DNA of 64,000 nucleotides from Flavobacteriaceae bacterium EG-1. GTDB lineage: Bacteria > Bacteroidota > Bacteroidia > Flavobacteriales > Flavobacteriaceae. The stretch is from contig NZ_WJPK01000002.1 of NCBI RefSeq assembly GCF_009649685.1, positions 1,032,202 to 1,096,201 on the forward strand. The letters are read 5' to 3'. The notes under the pieces were generated by a model. That model was not told the DNA's origin. It was given only the letters and a program-made list of their open reading frames with translations, and did no database searches. The translations under genes and the position numbers were made by a program. Of the stretch, positions 1 to 10,024 are shown in pieces (positions within the stretch are counted from its first letter, which is position 1; the number at the start of each line of letters is the position of its first letter).

Positions 1-1389
1 GATAATTATCCTTTTAGACCAGAAGACAGAGGGTTTCATGAGGTAGTTCGACACGGAGGTGGTGGAATAACTCAAGGACCAGATTTTTGGGGGAATGATT
101 ATTTTGATGATACGTATTGGCACAATGGACAAACTGAAAAATATGAAGGTTACTGTACCGATGTTTTCTTTACCGAAGCTCTAAATTTTATAGAAACTAA
201 TAAGGATAAACCTTTTTTCTGTTACATCGCAACCAACGCACCTCATGGGCCACTTAATGTTCCAGAGCAGTATATAAATATGTATAAAGGAGTTAAAGGT
301 CTTGAAGAACGCTTTCAAAGATTTTATGGAATGATTACTAATATTGATGATAATTTTAAACTTCTAGAGGATAAATTGAATGCTCTAAATATTGCCGATA
401 ACACAATTTTAATATTTACAACTGATAACGGAACAGCTGGCGGTAATAAAGTATTTGATGCAGGATTAAGAGGTCATAAAGGAAGTGAATATGAAGGAGG
501 GCATCGTGTGCCTCTATTTATTCGATGGCCAGATGGAAAACTTACCGGTGGTAATGATATTGATGAATTAGTTGCACATTACGATTTATTACCGACGTTT
601 GTAGATTTACTAGGCTTAGACTTTAATCCAGTAAAACCATTGGATGGAAAAAGTTTAAAACCTTTGCTTTATCACGAAGAGGGAAATTGGCCAAATCGTG
701 TTTTATATATGGATACACAACGATTGCAGAATTTGGTGAAATACAGAAAATATTCCGTAATGGATAGCGATTGGAGATTGGTTAATGGAAATGAATTATA
801 TAATATAAACAGTGATCGTAGTCAGACAACGAATGTCTTTAATAAATTCCCAGAGGTTGTCGAAAAACTTGCTTTGGGTTATGAAAAATGGTGGCAATCA
901 ATAATTGACGAAGGTGCTGATGATCGTTTCGCATTTATTAAAGTTGGTTCTCCTAATGAAAACCCAAGTAGAATATCTTCACATGATTTAATGACAGGTA
1001 AATTTAATGGAGTGTGGCACCAACATGGAGCAACAAGATCATTGCAAGCCACCGGTAGATGGAAAATAGAAGTTGTTGAAGATGGAGATTATAAAATTAG
1101 TTTATGTCGATTTCCACGAGAAAGCGGTTTTGCAATAAACGAGACTTTTCCAGAACAGAAAAAAAGAGTGGAATTAGAGCAAATTATGCCGGCAAGTACT
1201 AAATCTGATTTTGAAACTGCCTACATCTATCTTGCCGATTTTGAAAAAACTGCTAAAATTGAAAAAGGCCAAAAAGAAGTTTCTTTTACAACAAAAATTT
1301 CTGCGGGTAAATATGATATGGAAGCTCAATTAATTGATGCTACTAACAAGGTATACCCTGCATATTATGTATACATTGAAAAACTATAA
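1..1389 (+). CDS. Sulfatase (arylsulfatase family), 5' end outside the window
   Basis: The frame is open from base 1, so this is the C-terminal part (462 codons) of a longer gene. Visible alkaline-phosphatase-superfamily sulfatase motifs are NAPHGPLNVP, TTDNGTAGG (metal-binding Asp-Asn) and GLRGHKGSEYEGGHRVP, whose Lys belongs to the active site. The formylglycine motif (C/S-x-P-S-R) must lie upstream of the window and cannot be checked. Roughly the last 150 residues form an additional C-terminal domain after the catalytic core. Sulfatases of this type remove sulfate esters from polysaccharides in the periplasm. Its position before SusC/SusD and L-fucose catabolism genes suggests a sulfated fucan substrate. 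That is inference from context; the sulfatase subfamily cannot be assigned here. Confidence 0.93.
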   Translation, partial: DNYPFRPEDRGFHEVVRHGGGGITQGPDFWGNDYFDDTYWHNGQTEKYEGYCTDVFFTEALNFIETNKDKPFFCYIATNAPHGPLNVPEQYINMYKGVKGLEERFQRFYGMITNIDDNFKLLEDKLNALNIADNTILIFTTDNGTAGGNKVFDAGLRGHKGSEYEGGHRVPLFIRWPDGKLTGGNDIDELVAHYDLLPTFVDLLGLDFNPVKPLDGKSLKPLLYHEEGNWPNRVLYMDTQRLQNLVKYRKYSVMDSDWRLVNGNELYNINSDRSQTTNVFNKFPEVVEKLALGYEKWWQSIIDEGADDRFAFIKVGSPNENPSRISSHDLMTGKFNGVWHQHGATRSLQATGRWKIEVVEDGDYKISLCRFPRESGFAINETFPEQKKRVELEQIMPASTKSDFETAYIYLADFEKTAKIEKGQKEVSFTTKISAGKYDMEAQLIDATNKVYPAYYVYIEKL

Positions 1390-1685
1390 ATTAACAATTA
1401 TTGGTTTATCTAAATTCATTATGTAATTAATTTCTTTGTCTTTTTTGAGTATTCATTTAAACAAAAGTTACTCATATATTTTTATTTAAAAATAACTTTA
1501 ACTTTCACTCACTTGCACAAATAGTATCACTATTGGTTTATTTTTTGGTGGTAATAGGTGTTAAATTCGTATAATTTCGTCTTTCACTTTACTAATACTA
1601 TAGTTTTTTATTGATTTTTTTGAGAATATATAAATTATAGAAATCTAAACGTATTAGCAACCTAACTAACTTAAATCAATTAAAA
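1390..1685. other. Intergenic region between sulfatase and susC
   Basis: AT-rich gap of 296 bases with no convincing ORF and no hairpin followed by a T-run. A TAnnTTTG-like box with one mismatch (TAATTTCG) lies at 1572-1579, but no TTTG sits at the proper distance upstream. A short palindrome at 1520-1534 (AATAGT, 3-nt loop, ACTATT) could be a regulator site. It probably carries the susC promoter. Confidence 0.4.
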
Positions 1686-4600
1686 ATGAAAAAATTAAAT
1701 TCTGCCTACAATGGAATTAGCTCATTCCATAGGCCGAAGCGTAAAAAGTGGTTTGCACTATTTGCAATGATTACTTTTTTAGCTCAAATTAATGTATGGG
1801 CGTTTCCAGAAAGTAATTATGACTTGTTTTCAGAAACCATTATACAGCAGGAAATCTCTGGTACTGTTTTAGACGATACTGGGGTTCCATTGCCTGGCGT
1901 TAATGTTGTTGTTGAAGGTACAACTAGAGGTACGCAAACAGATTTTGATGGTAATTACTCCATTAGTGCTAACGCAGGAGATGTACTTATGTTTTCTTAT
2001 ATCGGTATGAAAACTCAATCGATAACGGTTGCAAATGATACAACTATTAATATTAATATGGTTGTTGATGCTGCCAGTTTAGAAGAAGTTGTCGTAATTG
2101 GTTATGGTACCCAAAAGGAAGCTTTATTAACAGGCTCTGTAGGTATTATTAAAAGTGATGAAGTTAAAAAAGTAACTTATGCGAATAGTGCTGGCGTTTT
2201 ACAAGGTCGTGTTCCTGGTGTAAAAGTAGAGTCGAATGGTGGAGCACCTGGAGCAGGTGTTAATGTCGTAATTAGAGGTACTGGTTCTTTTGGAAATGAT
2301 CAACCATTATATGTAGTTGATGGTAACATTGTAGAATCTATGTCTTTTTTAAATCCTAATGATATAGAGTCTATTAGTGTTTTAAAAGATGCTTCCTCAG
2401 CTGCAATTTATGGTTCTCGTGCCTCCAATGGGGTGGTTTTAATTACTACTAAAAAAGGAACTATAGGTGATGTTAAAGTGAATTTTGAAACCAAAATTGG
2501 TTATCAATCTCCTACAAAATATTTAGATTTATTAAATGCTCGCGAATATGCAGATTGGCATAATATGGCAAGAGATAATGATGGAGATGCACGAGCAATT
2601 CCAAACGATACTGGTTTTGACCCTAGTATTGATACAGATTGGCAAGATTTATCACTTAACTCTGCCATGTTTAAAGAATACAATGTAAATGTATCAGGAG
2701 GTTCTGAAAATGCAAGATTTTATGTTTCAGGTCAGGTATTAGACCAAGAAGGGGTAGTTGTAGATTCAGATTTTAAAAGATATAATGTAACAGCAAATAC
2801 AAGTTTTAAGAAAGGTATTTTTTCAGTATCTCAAAGTTTACTTCTCTCAAGAGAAAAGAATAATCCCAATAATTTCTTTCAAAGAGAAGGTGCTGTACCA
2901 CCTACTATTCCTGTTTATGATGAAAATAATGAAGGCGGTTTTGCAGGTTTAGATCCAAATTTACATGGTTTGGCTAGAGGTATTAACTGGTATGGTAGAG
3001 CTATTTTACACGATAATTTAATTACTACTGATAGACTTGTTGGATCTGTGCAACCACAACTTCAATTAAGTAAAAATCTAACGTACAAGATGAATTTGGG
3101 TATCGATTATTCCTTAACTCATAATTATGCGTTTCAACCCACTTTCTTTCAAAGTACATCGCAAGAAGCATCGGAGACCATTGCTAGGTTAACGGAAAAT
3201 TATATTCGTTCGTTGAGTTCTTTAATGGAAAACACCTTAGAATACAGTAATACTTTTGGTAAACATGGTGTAACACTTTTAGCAGGTTATACCACACAAT
3301 CTATTACAGCTAGATCTGCTGGTGGTATCGGAACAAATTTTATTTTTAATGAGTTCCGTGTTTTAGATGCTGCGGATGATAATACAGATAATACTACAGG
3401 TAACTTGCAAGAAAATGCGTTAACTTCTTATTTAGGTCGTCTTGATTATGATTACGATGGAAAGTATATCGTAAGTGCAACTATTCGCCGTGATGGTTCT
3501 TCGCGTTTTAAGGAAGATAATCGATGGGGCGTTTTCCCTTCGGGTTCATTAGGGTGGCGCATCAGTAAAGAAAATTTCTTCCCTCAAGATGGCTTTGTAA
3601 GTAATTTAAAATTGAGAGGTAGTTATGGTTTATTAGGTTCACAAAATGTCGGTAATTATGTAACTTCAAGTACCTTAAATACCAGTAACTTCTATAATTT
3701 AGGTGGTACTGTATATGGTGGTTCTATTGTAACACAATTAGCAAACCCAGATCTAAAGTGGGAAACTACAACAATACAAAACTATGGTTTTGATGCTGAA
3801 TTTTTAGATGGCAAGGTTAGTTTTTCAGCAGAATATTTTAAAAAGAGATCGGAAGATATTCTTGTAAATGTGCCTATACCACTTAGTGGAGGTACAGGTA
3901 CCTCATTGCCAAGTAATGCGGCTACAATTGACAATAAAGGGTTTGAATTTGGAGGAACATACCGCCATTATTCACTTAATGAGGGTGTAAATTTTGACGT
4001 AACTTTAAATTTTAATACACTAGATAATGAAGTAATTGCATTAGGAGATGGTGTAAACCCAATTACTGGGGGTGGCTATACTCAAGGGGGTTATCAAGCA
4101 ACTAGAACAGATGTAGGTGAACCTGTGGGTAGCTTTTACGGTTTAAGAACCGAAGGTGTATATCAAACGCAGGCTGAAATTGACGCAGATGGCAGAGCAA
4201 ATGCTGTACTAGGTGATATGAACTTTGTAGATTTAGATGGTAACGGTGTTATTGATGATGATGACCAAACCTATCTCGGTAGTCCAATTCCAGATTTTGA
4301 ATATAGTCTGGCTTTAAATATGGACTATAAGAATTTTGATTTGTCTTTATTCATTCAAGGTGTAGAAGGAAATGAGTTATGGAATGGTAAACGATATCAT
4401 TATGTTTTAGATGGTACCAGAGGGATTAAGTCTACCGAAGCCTTAGACGCTTGGACACCTACTAATACAAATACAATTGTACCAAGGGCGACTATTAGAG
4501 ATTTGGCATTAAACAAGAGACCTTCTGATTATTTGGTTGAAGATGGGTCGTACTTAAGACTAAAGACATTTCAATTTGGGTATACTTTACCTTCAGATTT

Positions 4601-4799
4601 TACGGAACAGTTTTATGTTTCTAATTTAAGATTTTATGTTACCGGTCAAAACTTGCTAACCTTCACTGATTATAAAGGTTACGACCCAGAATTGGGTAGA
4701 CCTTTAGATGGTGATGGTAGTTTGTTTGATGGCGGTGTTGATAGACGAGCTTATCCAAATAACAAAAACTTCCTATTTGGAGTTCAGGTTGGTTTTTAG
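1686..4799 (+). CDS. SusC/RagA-family TonB-linked outer membrane transporter
   Basis: Protein of 1037 residues. Basic N-terminus and a hydrophobic signal segment at about residues 21-39. A carboxypeptidase-D regulatory-like domain follows at about 56-128 (ISGTVLDDTGVPLPGVNV, then TDFDGNYS), then the family TonB-box-like motif EEVVVIGYGTQ (133-143). The plug domain carries GRVPGVKVESNGG, VDG and SAAIYGSRASNGVVLITTKKG. The rest is a 22-strand barrel ending in a terminal Phe. It pairs with the SusD lipoprotein encoded 19 nt downstream and imports oligosaccharides across the outer membrane using TonB energy. Substrate is inferred from the adjoining sulfatase and L-fucose genes, not from the transporter sequence itself. 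Confidence 0.97.
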   Translation: MKKLNSAYNGISSFHRPKRKKWFALFAMITFLAQINVWAFPESNYDLFSETIIQQEISGTVLDDTGVPLPGVNVVVEGTTRGTQTDFDGNYSISANAGDVLMFSYIGMKTQSITVANDTTININMVVDAASLEEVVVIGYGTQKEALLTGSVGIIKSDEVKKVTYANSAGVLQGRVPGVKVESNGGAPGAGVNVVIRGTGSFGNDQPLYVVDGNIVESMSFLNPNDIESISVLKDASSAAIYGSRASNGVVLITTKKGTIGDVKVNFETKIGYQSPTKYLDLLNAREYADWHNMARDNDGDARAIPNDTGFDPSIDTDWQDLSLNSAMFKEYNVNVSGGSENARFYVSGQVLDQEGVVVDSDFKRYNVTANTSFKKGIFSVSQSLLLSREKNNPNNFFQREGAVPPTIPVYDENNEGGFAGLDPNLHGLARGINWYGRAILHDNLITTDRLVGSVQPQLQLSKNLTYKMNLGIDYSLTHNYAFQPTFFQSTSQEASETIARLTENYIRSLSSLMENTLEYSNTFGKHGVTLLAGYTTQSITARSAGGIGTNFIFNEFRVLDAADDNTDNTTGNLQENALTSYLGRLDYDYDGKYIVSATIRRDGSSRFKEDNRWGVFPSGSLGWRISKENFFPQDGFVSNLKLRGSYGLLGSQNVGNYVTSSTLNTSNFYNLGGTVYGGSIVTQLANPDLKWETTTIQNYGFDAEFLDGKVSFSAEYFKKRSEDILVNVPIPLSGGTGTSLPSNAATIDNKGFEFGGTYRHYSLNEGVNFDVTLNFNTLDNEVIALGDGVNPITGGGYTQGGYQATRTDVGEPVGSFYGLRTEGVYQTQAEIDADGRANAVLGDMNFVDLDGNGVIDDDDQTYLGSPIPDFEYSLALNMDYKNFDLSLFIQGVEGNELWNGKRYHYVLDGTRGIKSTEALDAWTPTNTNTIVPRATIRDLALNKRPSDYLVEDGSYLRLKTFQFGYTLPSDFTEQFYVSNLRFYVTGQNLLTFTDYKGYDPELGRPLDGDGSLFDGGVDRRAYPNNKNFLFGVQVGF

Positions 4800-4818
4800 A
4801 AAATTAAAAAAATATAAA

Positions 4819-6351
4819 ATGAAAAATAATATTAAAATATATCTCGCTCTGGCCATTGTAGGTTTATTTACCTATAACAGTTGTTCAAATGAATTGGATA
4901 TTACAAATCCGAATAGCCCAACACCAGAGAGTTTTTGGCAAAATGAAGAACATGCAGAAGGTGGCTTAACAGCCGTTTATGCACCACTACCAACTATTCC
5001 GTTGTTTGGTAGGATATTAACAGGTATTCACCTTATTCATAGATCAGATATTGCTAACCCTTTTCCACAATCAAATGTAAATGATGCAGGTGCATTATCT
5101 ATTAGACCTGAAAATCCAAGGAATAGAGAGATTTACACGGAATTTTATAATATGGTCTCTAGAGCTAATCAGGTTATAAATAGAGTGCCAGAAATAGAAA
5201 TGGATGAGACTAGAAAAACGGAAATCTTAGGTGAGGCCCATTTTTTAAGAGGATTGGCTTATTTCTATATCGTTAATTTATGGGGTACTTCTCCCTTAAG
5301 TCTGGAAGAAGCTAGTGGTTTAGATGATTTATTCTTGCCCAATTCTACTATTGAAGCAACATACGCTTCCGTTATTAGTGATTTTTCTATAGCACAGGCT
5401 AATTTGCCGCAAGATGGCCAGCCTCCAAAAGGAGAGGTTGGTAGAGCTACATGGGGCGCTGCAACTGCTTTTTTGGGTAGAAGTTATTTGTATACGCATG
5501 ATTATACGAATGCAGCTATTGAATTAAAGAAAGTGATTGATTCTGGTTTTTATGAGCTTAATGAAAACTACAACGACAATTTTACTGAAGAACTAAAGAA
5601 CACGAAAGAATCGTTATTTGAGATTCAATATGATGGAAACGAAACTGGAGCTTGGGGTGGAGCAGGAAATAATGTATATAGAGCGCAGGCTTGGGAGGCA
5701 GATGTTGCACCCCGTAACTATAGTAGCCAGCAAAGTTTTAGCGTAAACCAATGGGTATTGGATTTGTTTTTAAATGAACAAACAGTTGATGCTCAAGAAG
5801 ACCCAAGAGCAAAAGCAACTTTACTTTGGAATTATCCAGATGCAATGATTTACCAAGATGTTTTTGCGGAAACTATGTTGGGAGATGACTTGAACAGAGT
5901 ATGGGCTCGCAAGTATTTAAATTTTAGAAGAGAAAATGCTTTAACACCTGGTTCTTGGCAAGGAGCAACTAATAACTGGAAAATCTTTAGATATGCAGAT
6001 GTTCTTTTAATGTATGCTGAGGCCGAAAATGAGGTAAATGGAGGATCTCAAAATGCGTTTGACGCATTAAATGAAGTGCGAAATAGGGTAAACATGCCAG
6101 AAATTAGTGGACTTAATCAAGCTGATCTCAGAACGGCTATAAGAGATGAAAGAGTAAAGGAATTAGCTATAGAAGGAAATAGAATGTTCGATTTAAATAG
6201 ATGGGGAATTGCAGCTGATAGGTTTGAGCAAAACCCAGAATTTAGGTCTAATAGTTTAGGAACTTTTATTAGAGGAAGACATGAATATTTACCAATCCCG
6301 GCGCAAGATGTAGAATCAAACCCCAACCTAAACCAAAATCCGGGATGGTAA
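4819..6351 (+). CDS. SusD/RagB-family nutrient-binding outer membrane lipoprotein
   Basis: I start this at ATG 4819 (510 residues) because it gives a clean lipoprotein signal, MKNNIKIYLALAIVGLFTYN then S-Cys22. An upstream in-frame ATG would add an unlikely extension inside susC. TPR-type helical SusD core: NPNSPTPESFWQNEEHAEGG near the N-terminus, HFLRGLAYFYIVNLWGTSPL, and the C-terminal ALNEVRNRVNMP and ERVKELAIEGNRMFDLNRWG signatures, ending in LPIPAQDVESNPNLNQNPGW-type tail. It forms the lid of the SusC transporter and binds glycan fragments at the cell surface. The gap to susC is 19 nt, so they are one transcript, which ends at the hairpin at 6390-6428. Confidence 0.96.
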   Translation: MKNNIKIYLALAIVGLFTYNSCSNELDITNPNSPTPESFWQNEEHAEGGLTAVYAPLPTIPLFGRILTGIHLIHRSDIANPFPQSNVNDAGALSIRPENPRNREIYTEFYNMVSRANQVINRVPEIEMDETRKTEILGEAHFLRGLAYFYIVNLWGTSPLSLEEASGLDDLFLPNSTIEATYASVISDFSIAQANLPQDGQPPKGEVGRATWGAATAFLGRSYLYTHDYTNAAIELKKVIDSGFYELNENYNDNFTEELKNTKESLFEIQYDGNETGAWGGAGNNVYRAQAWEADVAPRNYSSQQSFSVNQWVLDLFLNEQTVDAQEDPRAKATLLWNYPDAMIYQDVFAETMLGDDLNRVWARKYLNFRRENALTPGSWQGATNNWKIFRYADVLLMYAEAENEVNGGSQNAFDALNEVRNRVNMPEISGLNQADLRTAIRDERVKELAIEGNRMFDLNRWGIAADRFEQNPEFRSNSLGTFIRGRHEYLPIPAQDVESNPNLNQNPGW

Positions 6352-6389
6352 TATTTTTTGTTAGTTTTTTGAATTAGTTTTGAGTTGAA

Positions 6390-6428
6390 GATAATCCTCG
6401 GTTTACACTGGGGATTATCTTATTTTTT
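6390..6428 (+). terminator. Rho-independent-type terminator after susD
   Basis: Perfect 8-bp stem GATAATCC (6390-6397) / GGATTATC (6412-6419) with a 14-nt loop, followed by a T-rich run (TTATTTTTT). It lies 38 nt after the susD stop and closes the susCD transcript. Confidence 0.75.
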
Positions 6429-6565
6429 CAATAATTATTGCTGAGTAATTTGATAAAAAATTTTAGAATTGTTTTACATTGTAGAAATTATAGTTAAACC
6501 TTCAAATTAATTACAATTCCCGCTTTTAATAATCAAATACACTTCATTAGTCCGTTTAGAATCTT

Positions 6566-9500
6566 ATGAAATTTATGCTAAAAAAAGTCAATATAATAGT
6601 TCTTTTTCTTCTAGCTATAGGTTGTGTGAGTGAAAATAAAAAGATAGAATTAAAATCTCAGGGCTTTCAAGCTGTCAATGCAAAACAATCTGGAATAGAT
6701 TTTAGTAATACAATAAAAATTACAGAAACATTTAATTACAATACTTTTCCATATATCTATATGGGTGGTGGTGTGGCGATGGGTGACATAAATAATGATG
6801 GTCTTACAGATGTCTATCTGACAGGGAATATGACTGCCAATAAATTATACCTTAATAAAGGAGAACTTAACTTTGAAGATATTAGCATTGAAAAACCTAT
6901 TGCTGGTGACTCTAGATGGTATACGGGTGTTACAATGGTTGATATAAATGTGGATGGTTTATTAGATATATATTTGAGCGTATCAGGACTCGGTGAAAAT
7001 ACACAAAATCAACTTTTTATAAATAATGGTGATTTAACTTTTAGTGAGAAGGCTAGTGAATATGGTATAGCGGACTCAAGTAATTCTATTCAAGCTTCAT
7101 TTTTTGATTTTGATAATGACGGTGATTTAGATTTATACGTGGCAAATTATCCTATAATTCCACTTACGATGCCTAATGAATATTATTATGATAAAATGCA
7201 AAGACGGAACCTAGAAGAATCTGGGCACTTGTATCGAAACAATGGGAATGGAAAATTTGAAGATGTAACAAAAGAATCAAACTTATTAAATTTTGGACTC
7301 TCACTTGGTGTTGTGGCTTCTGATTTTAACAACGATGGATGGCAAGATTTATACGTGTCTAATGATTTTAATGTGCCGGACTATTTTTATATCAATAATG
7401 GTGATGGTACTTTTTCTGAAAAACTAAAAAAGGCAACTAGACAAACCTCTATGTTTGGTATGGGGGTAGATGCTGCAGATTTTAATAATGATGGCTTTAT
7501 TGATTTGGTTCAGGTAGATATGACCCCTAACGACCATTTTCGTTCAAAAACCAATATGGCGAGTATGAACCCATCTTCATTTTATGCTATGGTTAATTTA
7601 GGTTTTCATTACCAATATATGCAAAATAGCCTTCAGGTAAATAACGGTGTTGATGAAGATGGTTTGCCAATTTTAAGTAATGTGGCTAGACTTACAGGTG
7701 TAGCTACAACAGATTGGAGCTGGGCTCCACTATTTGCAGATTTTGACAATGATGGATTAAAGGATATTATTATCACTAATGGAATGCGTTTAGATGTAAA
7801 TAATAATGATTTACAGAATAACGATAAACAAACAACATTGGTTGCAGATAAAATAGATATGCAAAAGGCACCATCTACACCAATTGAGAATTACATGTTT
7901 CAAAATAAAGGAAACTTCAATTTTGAAGACGTTTCAGAAGAATGGAATGGTAATTTTAAAGGTTTTTCGAATGGAGTTGCTTATGCTGACCTTGATAATG
8001 ATGGTGATTTAGATATGGTTCTAAATAATATTGATGATCAAGCAAGCTTATTAGAGAACAAAAGTAAGGGAGCAAATTTTTTAAGAATTAAATTAAAAGG
8101 TGCTGAGCAAAACCCAATGGGTGTTGGAGCAAAAATAAAAATTGTAACTGAAGAGAAAATACAATGGTTGGAACAAAGCCCAACAAGAGGTTTTCAATCT
8201 AGTGTTGAACCAATTTTACATTTTGGTTTAGGTCAATACAAAAAAGTCGATGAAGTTGAAATTTTTTGGCCAAACAATAAAGTGCAATTACTTAAGGATG
8301 TAGAAGCAAACCAAGAATTATTAGTTGATTACAAAAATGCAAAAATAAAAGAGGTTACAGATATTAAAAATCAAAAGCATTTTATTGACATAACTATAGA
8401 GTCAGAAATAATATTTGAACACAAAGAAGATTATTATGACGATTTTTTAGTTGAGCCATTGCTGCCACATCAGAATTCACAATTGGGTCCTGCTTTAGCA
8501 GTTGGTGATATTAATAACGATGGCCTTGATGATTTTTTTATTGGCAATGCTAAAAATAAAAAAGGAGCACTTTTTATTCAAGATAATGCCGGAAAGTTCT
8601 CTGAAATGAATGGCCCCTGGGTTAATGATAATAGTTTTGAAGATGTGGGTGCAGTTTTTGCTGATTTTGATAATGATGGTGATCAAGATTTATACGTTGT
8701 AAGTGGTGGTAATAATGTAGCCATGGGAAAAGAACAATATCAAGATAGAATTTATATAAACACAAATAATGGTTTTGTTAAATCAGAAAGCGCTTTGCCT
8801 ATTATAAATTCAAGTGGTCTTAAAGTATTACCCTTAGATTTTGATAATGACGGAGATTTAGATGTTTTTGTTGGCGGTAGGATTGTTCCAGGTTATTATT
8901 TACAACCGCCTGCAAGTTATTTGTTGGAAAACAAAGGTGGGAAAGATGGTACTTTAAAATTTGAAAATGTAATTGAAAAAGTTGCTCCTGAATTACAAAA
9001 TTTGGGAATGATTACAGATGCCTTATGGTTTGACTATAATGATGATGGAAAAAAAGACCTTATAGTGAGTGGTGAATGGATGCCAATTACCTTTTTTGAG
9101 AATGATGGTAATCAGTTGAAGAATGTTACAGAAGATTTAAATTTTCAGAATACTGTAGGTTGGTGGAATACTATTGAAACTGTGGATGTTGATAATGATG
9201 GTGATCTTGATATTTTAGGTGGAAACCTAGGGTTGAATAGTAAATATAAAAGCTCGGAGAAATCACCTTTTGAAATTTATGTGAATGATTTTGATGAAAA
9301 TAATAGGCAAGACATTGTACTAAGTGTTACCAAAAAAGGAGTAAAGCTTCCTGTGAGAGGTAGAGAATGTTCTTCTCAACAAATACCAATGATAAAAAAG
9401 AATTTTGAAACATATGCATCTTTTGCTTCTGCAAAATTGGATGACATTTATGGTAAAAATATGTTGGAAAATTCAATGCATAAAACGATCAATTCGTTCG

Positions 9501-9871
9501 CACATCAATGGTTCGAGAATAAAGGAAATGGTGATTTTCGAATACATGAATTTCCTATAGAAGCACAAATATCATCTATAAATGATATTGTTGTTTTCGA
9601 CTATAATCAAGATGGTTTTCAAGATCTTTTAATTGCGGGGAATTTGTATGATGCTGAAGTTGAAACTCCAAGGTCAGATGCTGGTATTGGATTAGTTTTA
9701 AAAAATAATAAGGATAAAAGTTTCACTGCCATCACAATGAATGAAAGTGGACTTTTAATAAATAAAGAGGTTAAAAGTATACAGCCAATTATGAAGAAAC
9801 AAGAGCATGTTACAGCTTTTTTATTCGCAGTAAATAATGATAGTATTCAATTAATTGAGTTTAAAGAATAA
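6566..9871 (+). CDS. FG-GAP/VCBS-repeat lipoprotein with ASPIC/UnbV domain
   Basis: Protein of 1101 residues. Lipoprotein signal with lipobox A-I-G-Cys20 followed by VSENKK. About fourteen calcium-binding D-x-[DN]-x-DG-x-x-D loops are spread along it, for example DINNDGLTD, DFDNDGDLD (several copies), DFNNDGWQD, DYNDDGKKD, DVDNDGDLD and DYNQDGFQD. They fit two or more beta-propellers of FG-GAP/VCBS type. An ASPIC/UnbV-like domain sits near residues 500-590 (GVGAKIKI, then SPTRGFQSS, HFGLG, VEIFWPNN), between the two repeat halves. Such proteins often sit beside SusCD pairs in Bacteroidota. The function is unknown; surface glycan or protein binding is a guess. It stands between the susCD terminator and the fucose genes and probably has its own promoter. 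Confidence 0.9.
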   Translation: MKFMLKKVNIIVLFLLAIGCVSENKKIELKSQGFQAVNAKQSGIDFSNTIKITETFNYNTFPYIYMGGGVAMGDINNDGLTDVYLTGNMTANKLYLNKGELNFEDISIEKPIAGDSRWYTGVTMVDINVDGLLDIYLSVSGLGENTQNQLFINNGDLTFSEKASEYGIADSSNSIQASFFDFDNDGDLDLYVANYPIIPLTMPNEYYYDKMQRRNLEESGHLYRNNGNGKFEDVTKESNLLNFGLSLGVVASDFNNDGWQDLYVSNDFNVPDYFYINNGDGTFSEKLKKATRQTSMFGMGVDAADFNNDGFIDLVQVDMTPNDHFRSKTNMASMNPSSFYAMVNLGFHYQYMQNSLQVNNGVDEDGLPILSNVARLTGVATTDWSWAPLFADFDNDGLKDIIITNGMRLDVNNNDLQNNDKQTTLVADKIDMQKAPSTPIENYMFQNKGNFNFEDVSEEWNGNFKGFSNGVAYADLDNDGDLDMVLNNIDDQASLLENKSKGANFLRIKLKGAEQNPMGVGAKIKIVTEEKIQWLEQSPTRGFQSSVEPILHFGLGQYKKVDEVEIFWPNNKVQLLKDVEANQELLVDYKNAKIKEVTDIKNQKHFIDITIESEIIFEHKEDYYDDFLVEPLLPHQNSQLGPALAVGDINNDGLDDFFIGNAKNKKGALFIQDNAGKFSEMNGPWVNDNSFEDVGAVFADFDNDGDQDLYVVSGGNNVAMGKEQYQDRIYINTNNGFVKSESALPIINSSGLKVLPLDFDNDGDLDVFVGGRIVPGYYLQPPASYLLENKGGKDGTLKFENVIEKVAPELQNLGMITDALWFDYNDDGKKDLIVSGEWMPITFFENDGNQLKNVTEDLNFQNTVGWWNTIETVDVDNDGDLDILGGNLGLNSKYKSSEKSPFEIYVNDFDENNRQDIVLSVTKKGVKLPVRGRECSSQQIPMIKKNFETYASFASAKLDDIYGKNMLENSMHKTINSFAHQWFENKGNGDFRIHEFPIEAQISSINDIVVFDYNQDGFQDLLIAGNLYDAEVETPRSDAGIGLVLKNNKDKSFTAITMNESGLLINKEVKSIQPIMKKQEHVTAFLFAVNNDSIQLIEFKE

Positions 9872-10024
9872 CATCTAAATAACCTCGGTATTAGATCTTA
9901 TTAATATTAAAATTTAAAGAAAAGATTCTTAAAGAAAATAACAGCAAATATAGTATCATATGGTGCAACTAAAATGGTAGCTAGCCCTTGTTTGAAATTA
10001 TAAATTTGTTTAAAAATCAAATTG

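Noticed and set aside
4708-4818. Longer susD start inside susC
   Set aside because: The extension has no signal peptide; ATG 4819 gives a lipoprotein signal 19 nt after susC.
9873-9896. Hairpin ATCTAA/TTAGAT after the FG-GAP gene as a terminator
   Set aside because: Only six A/T-rich pairs and no T-run; too weak to call.
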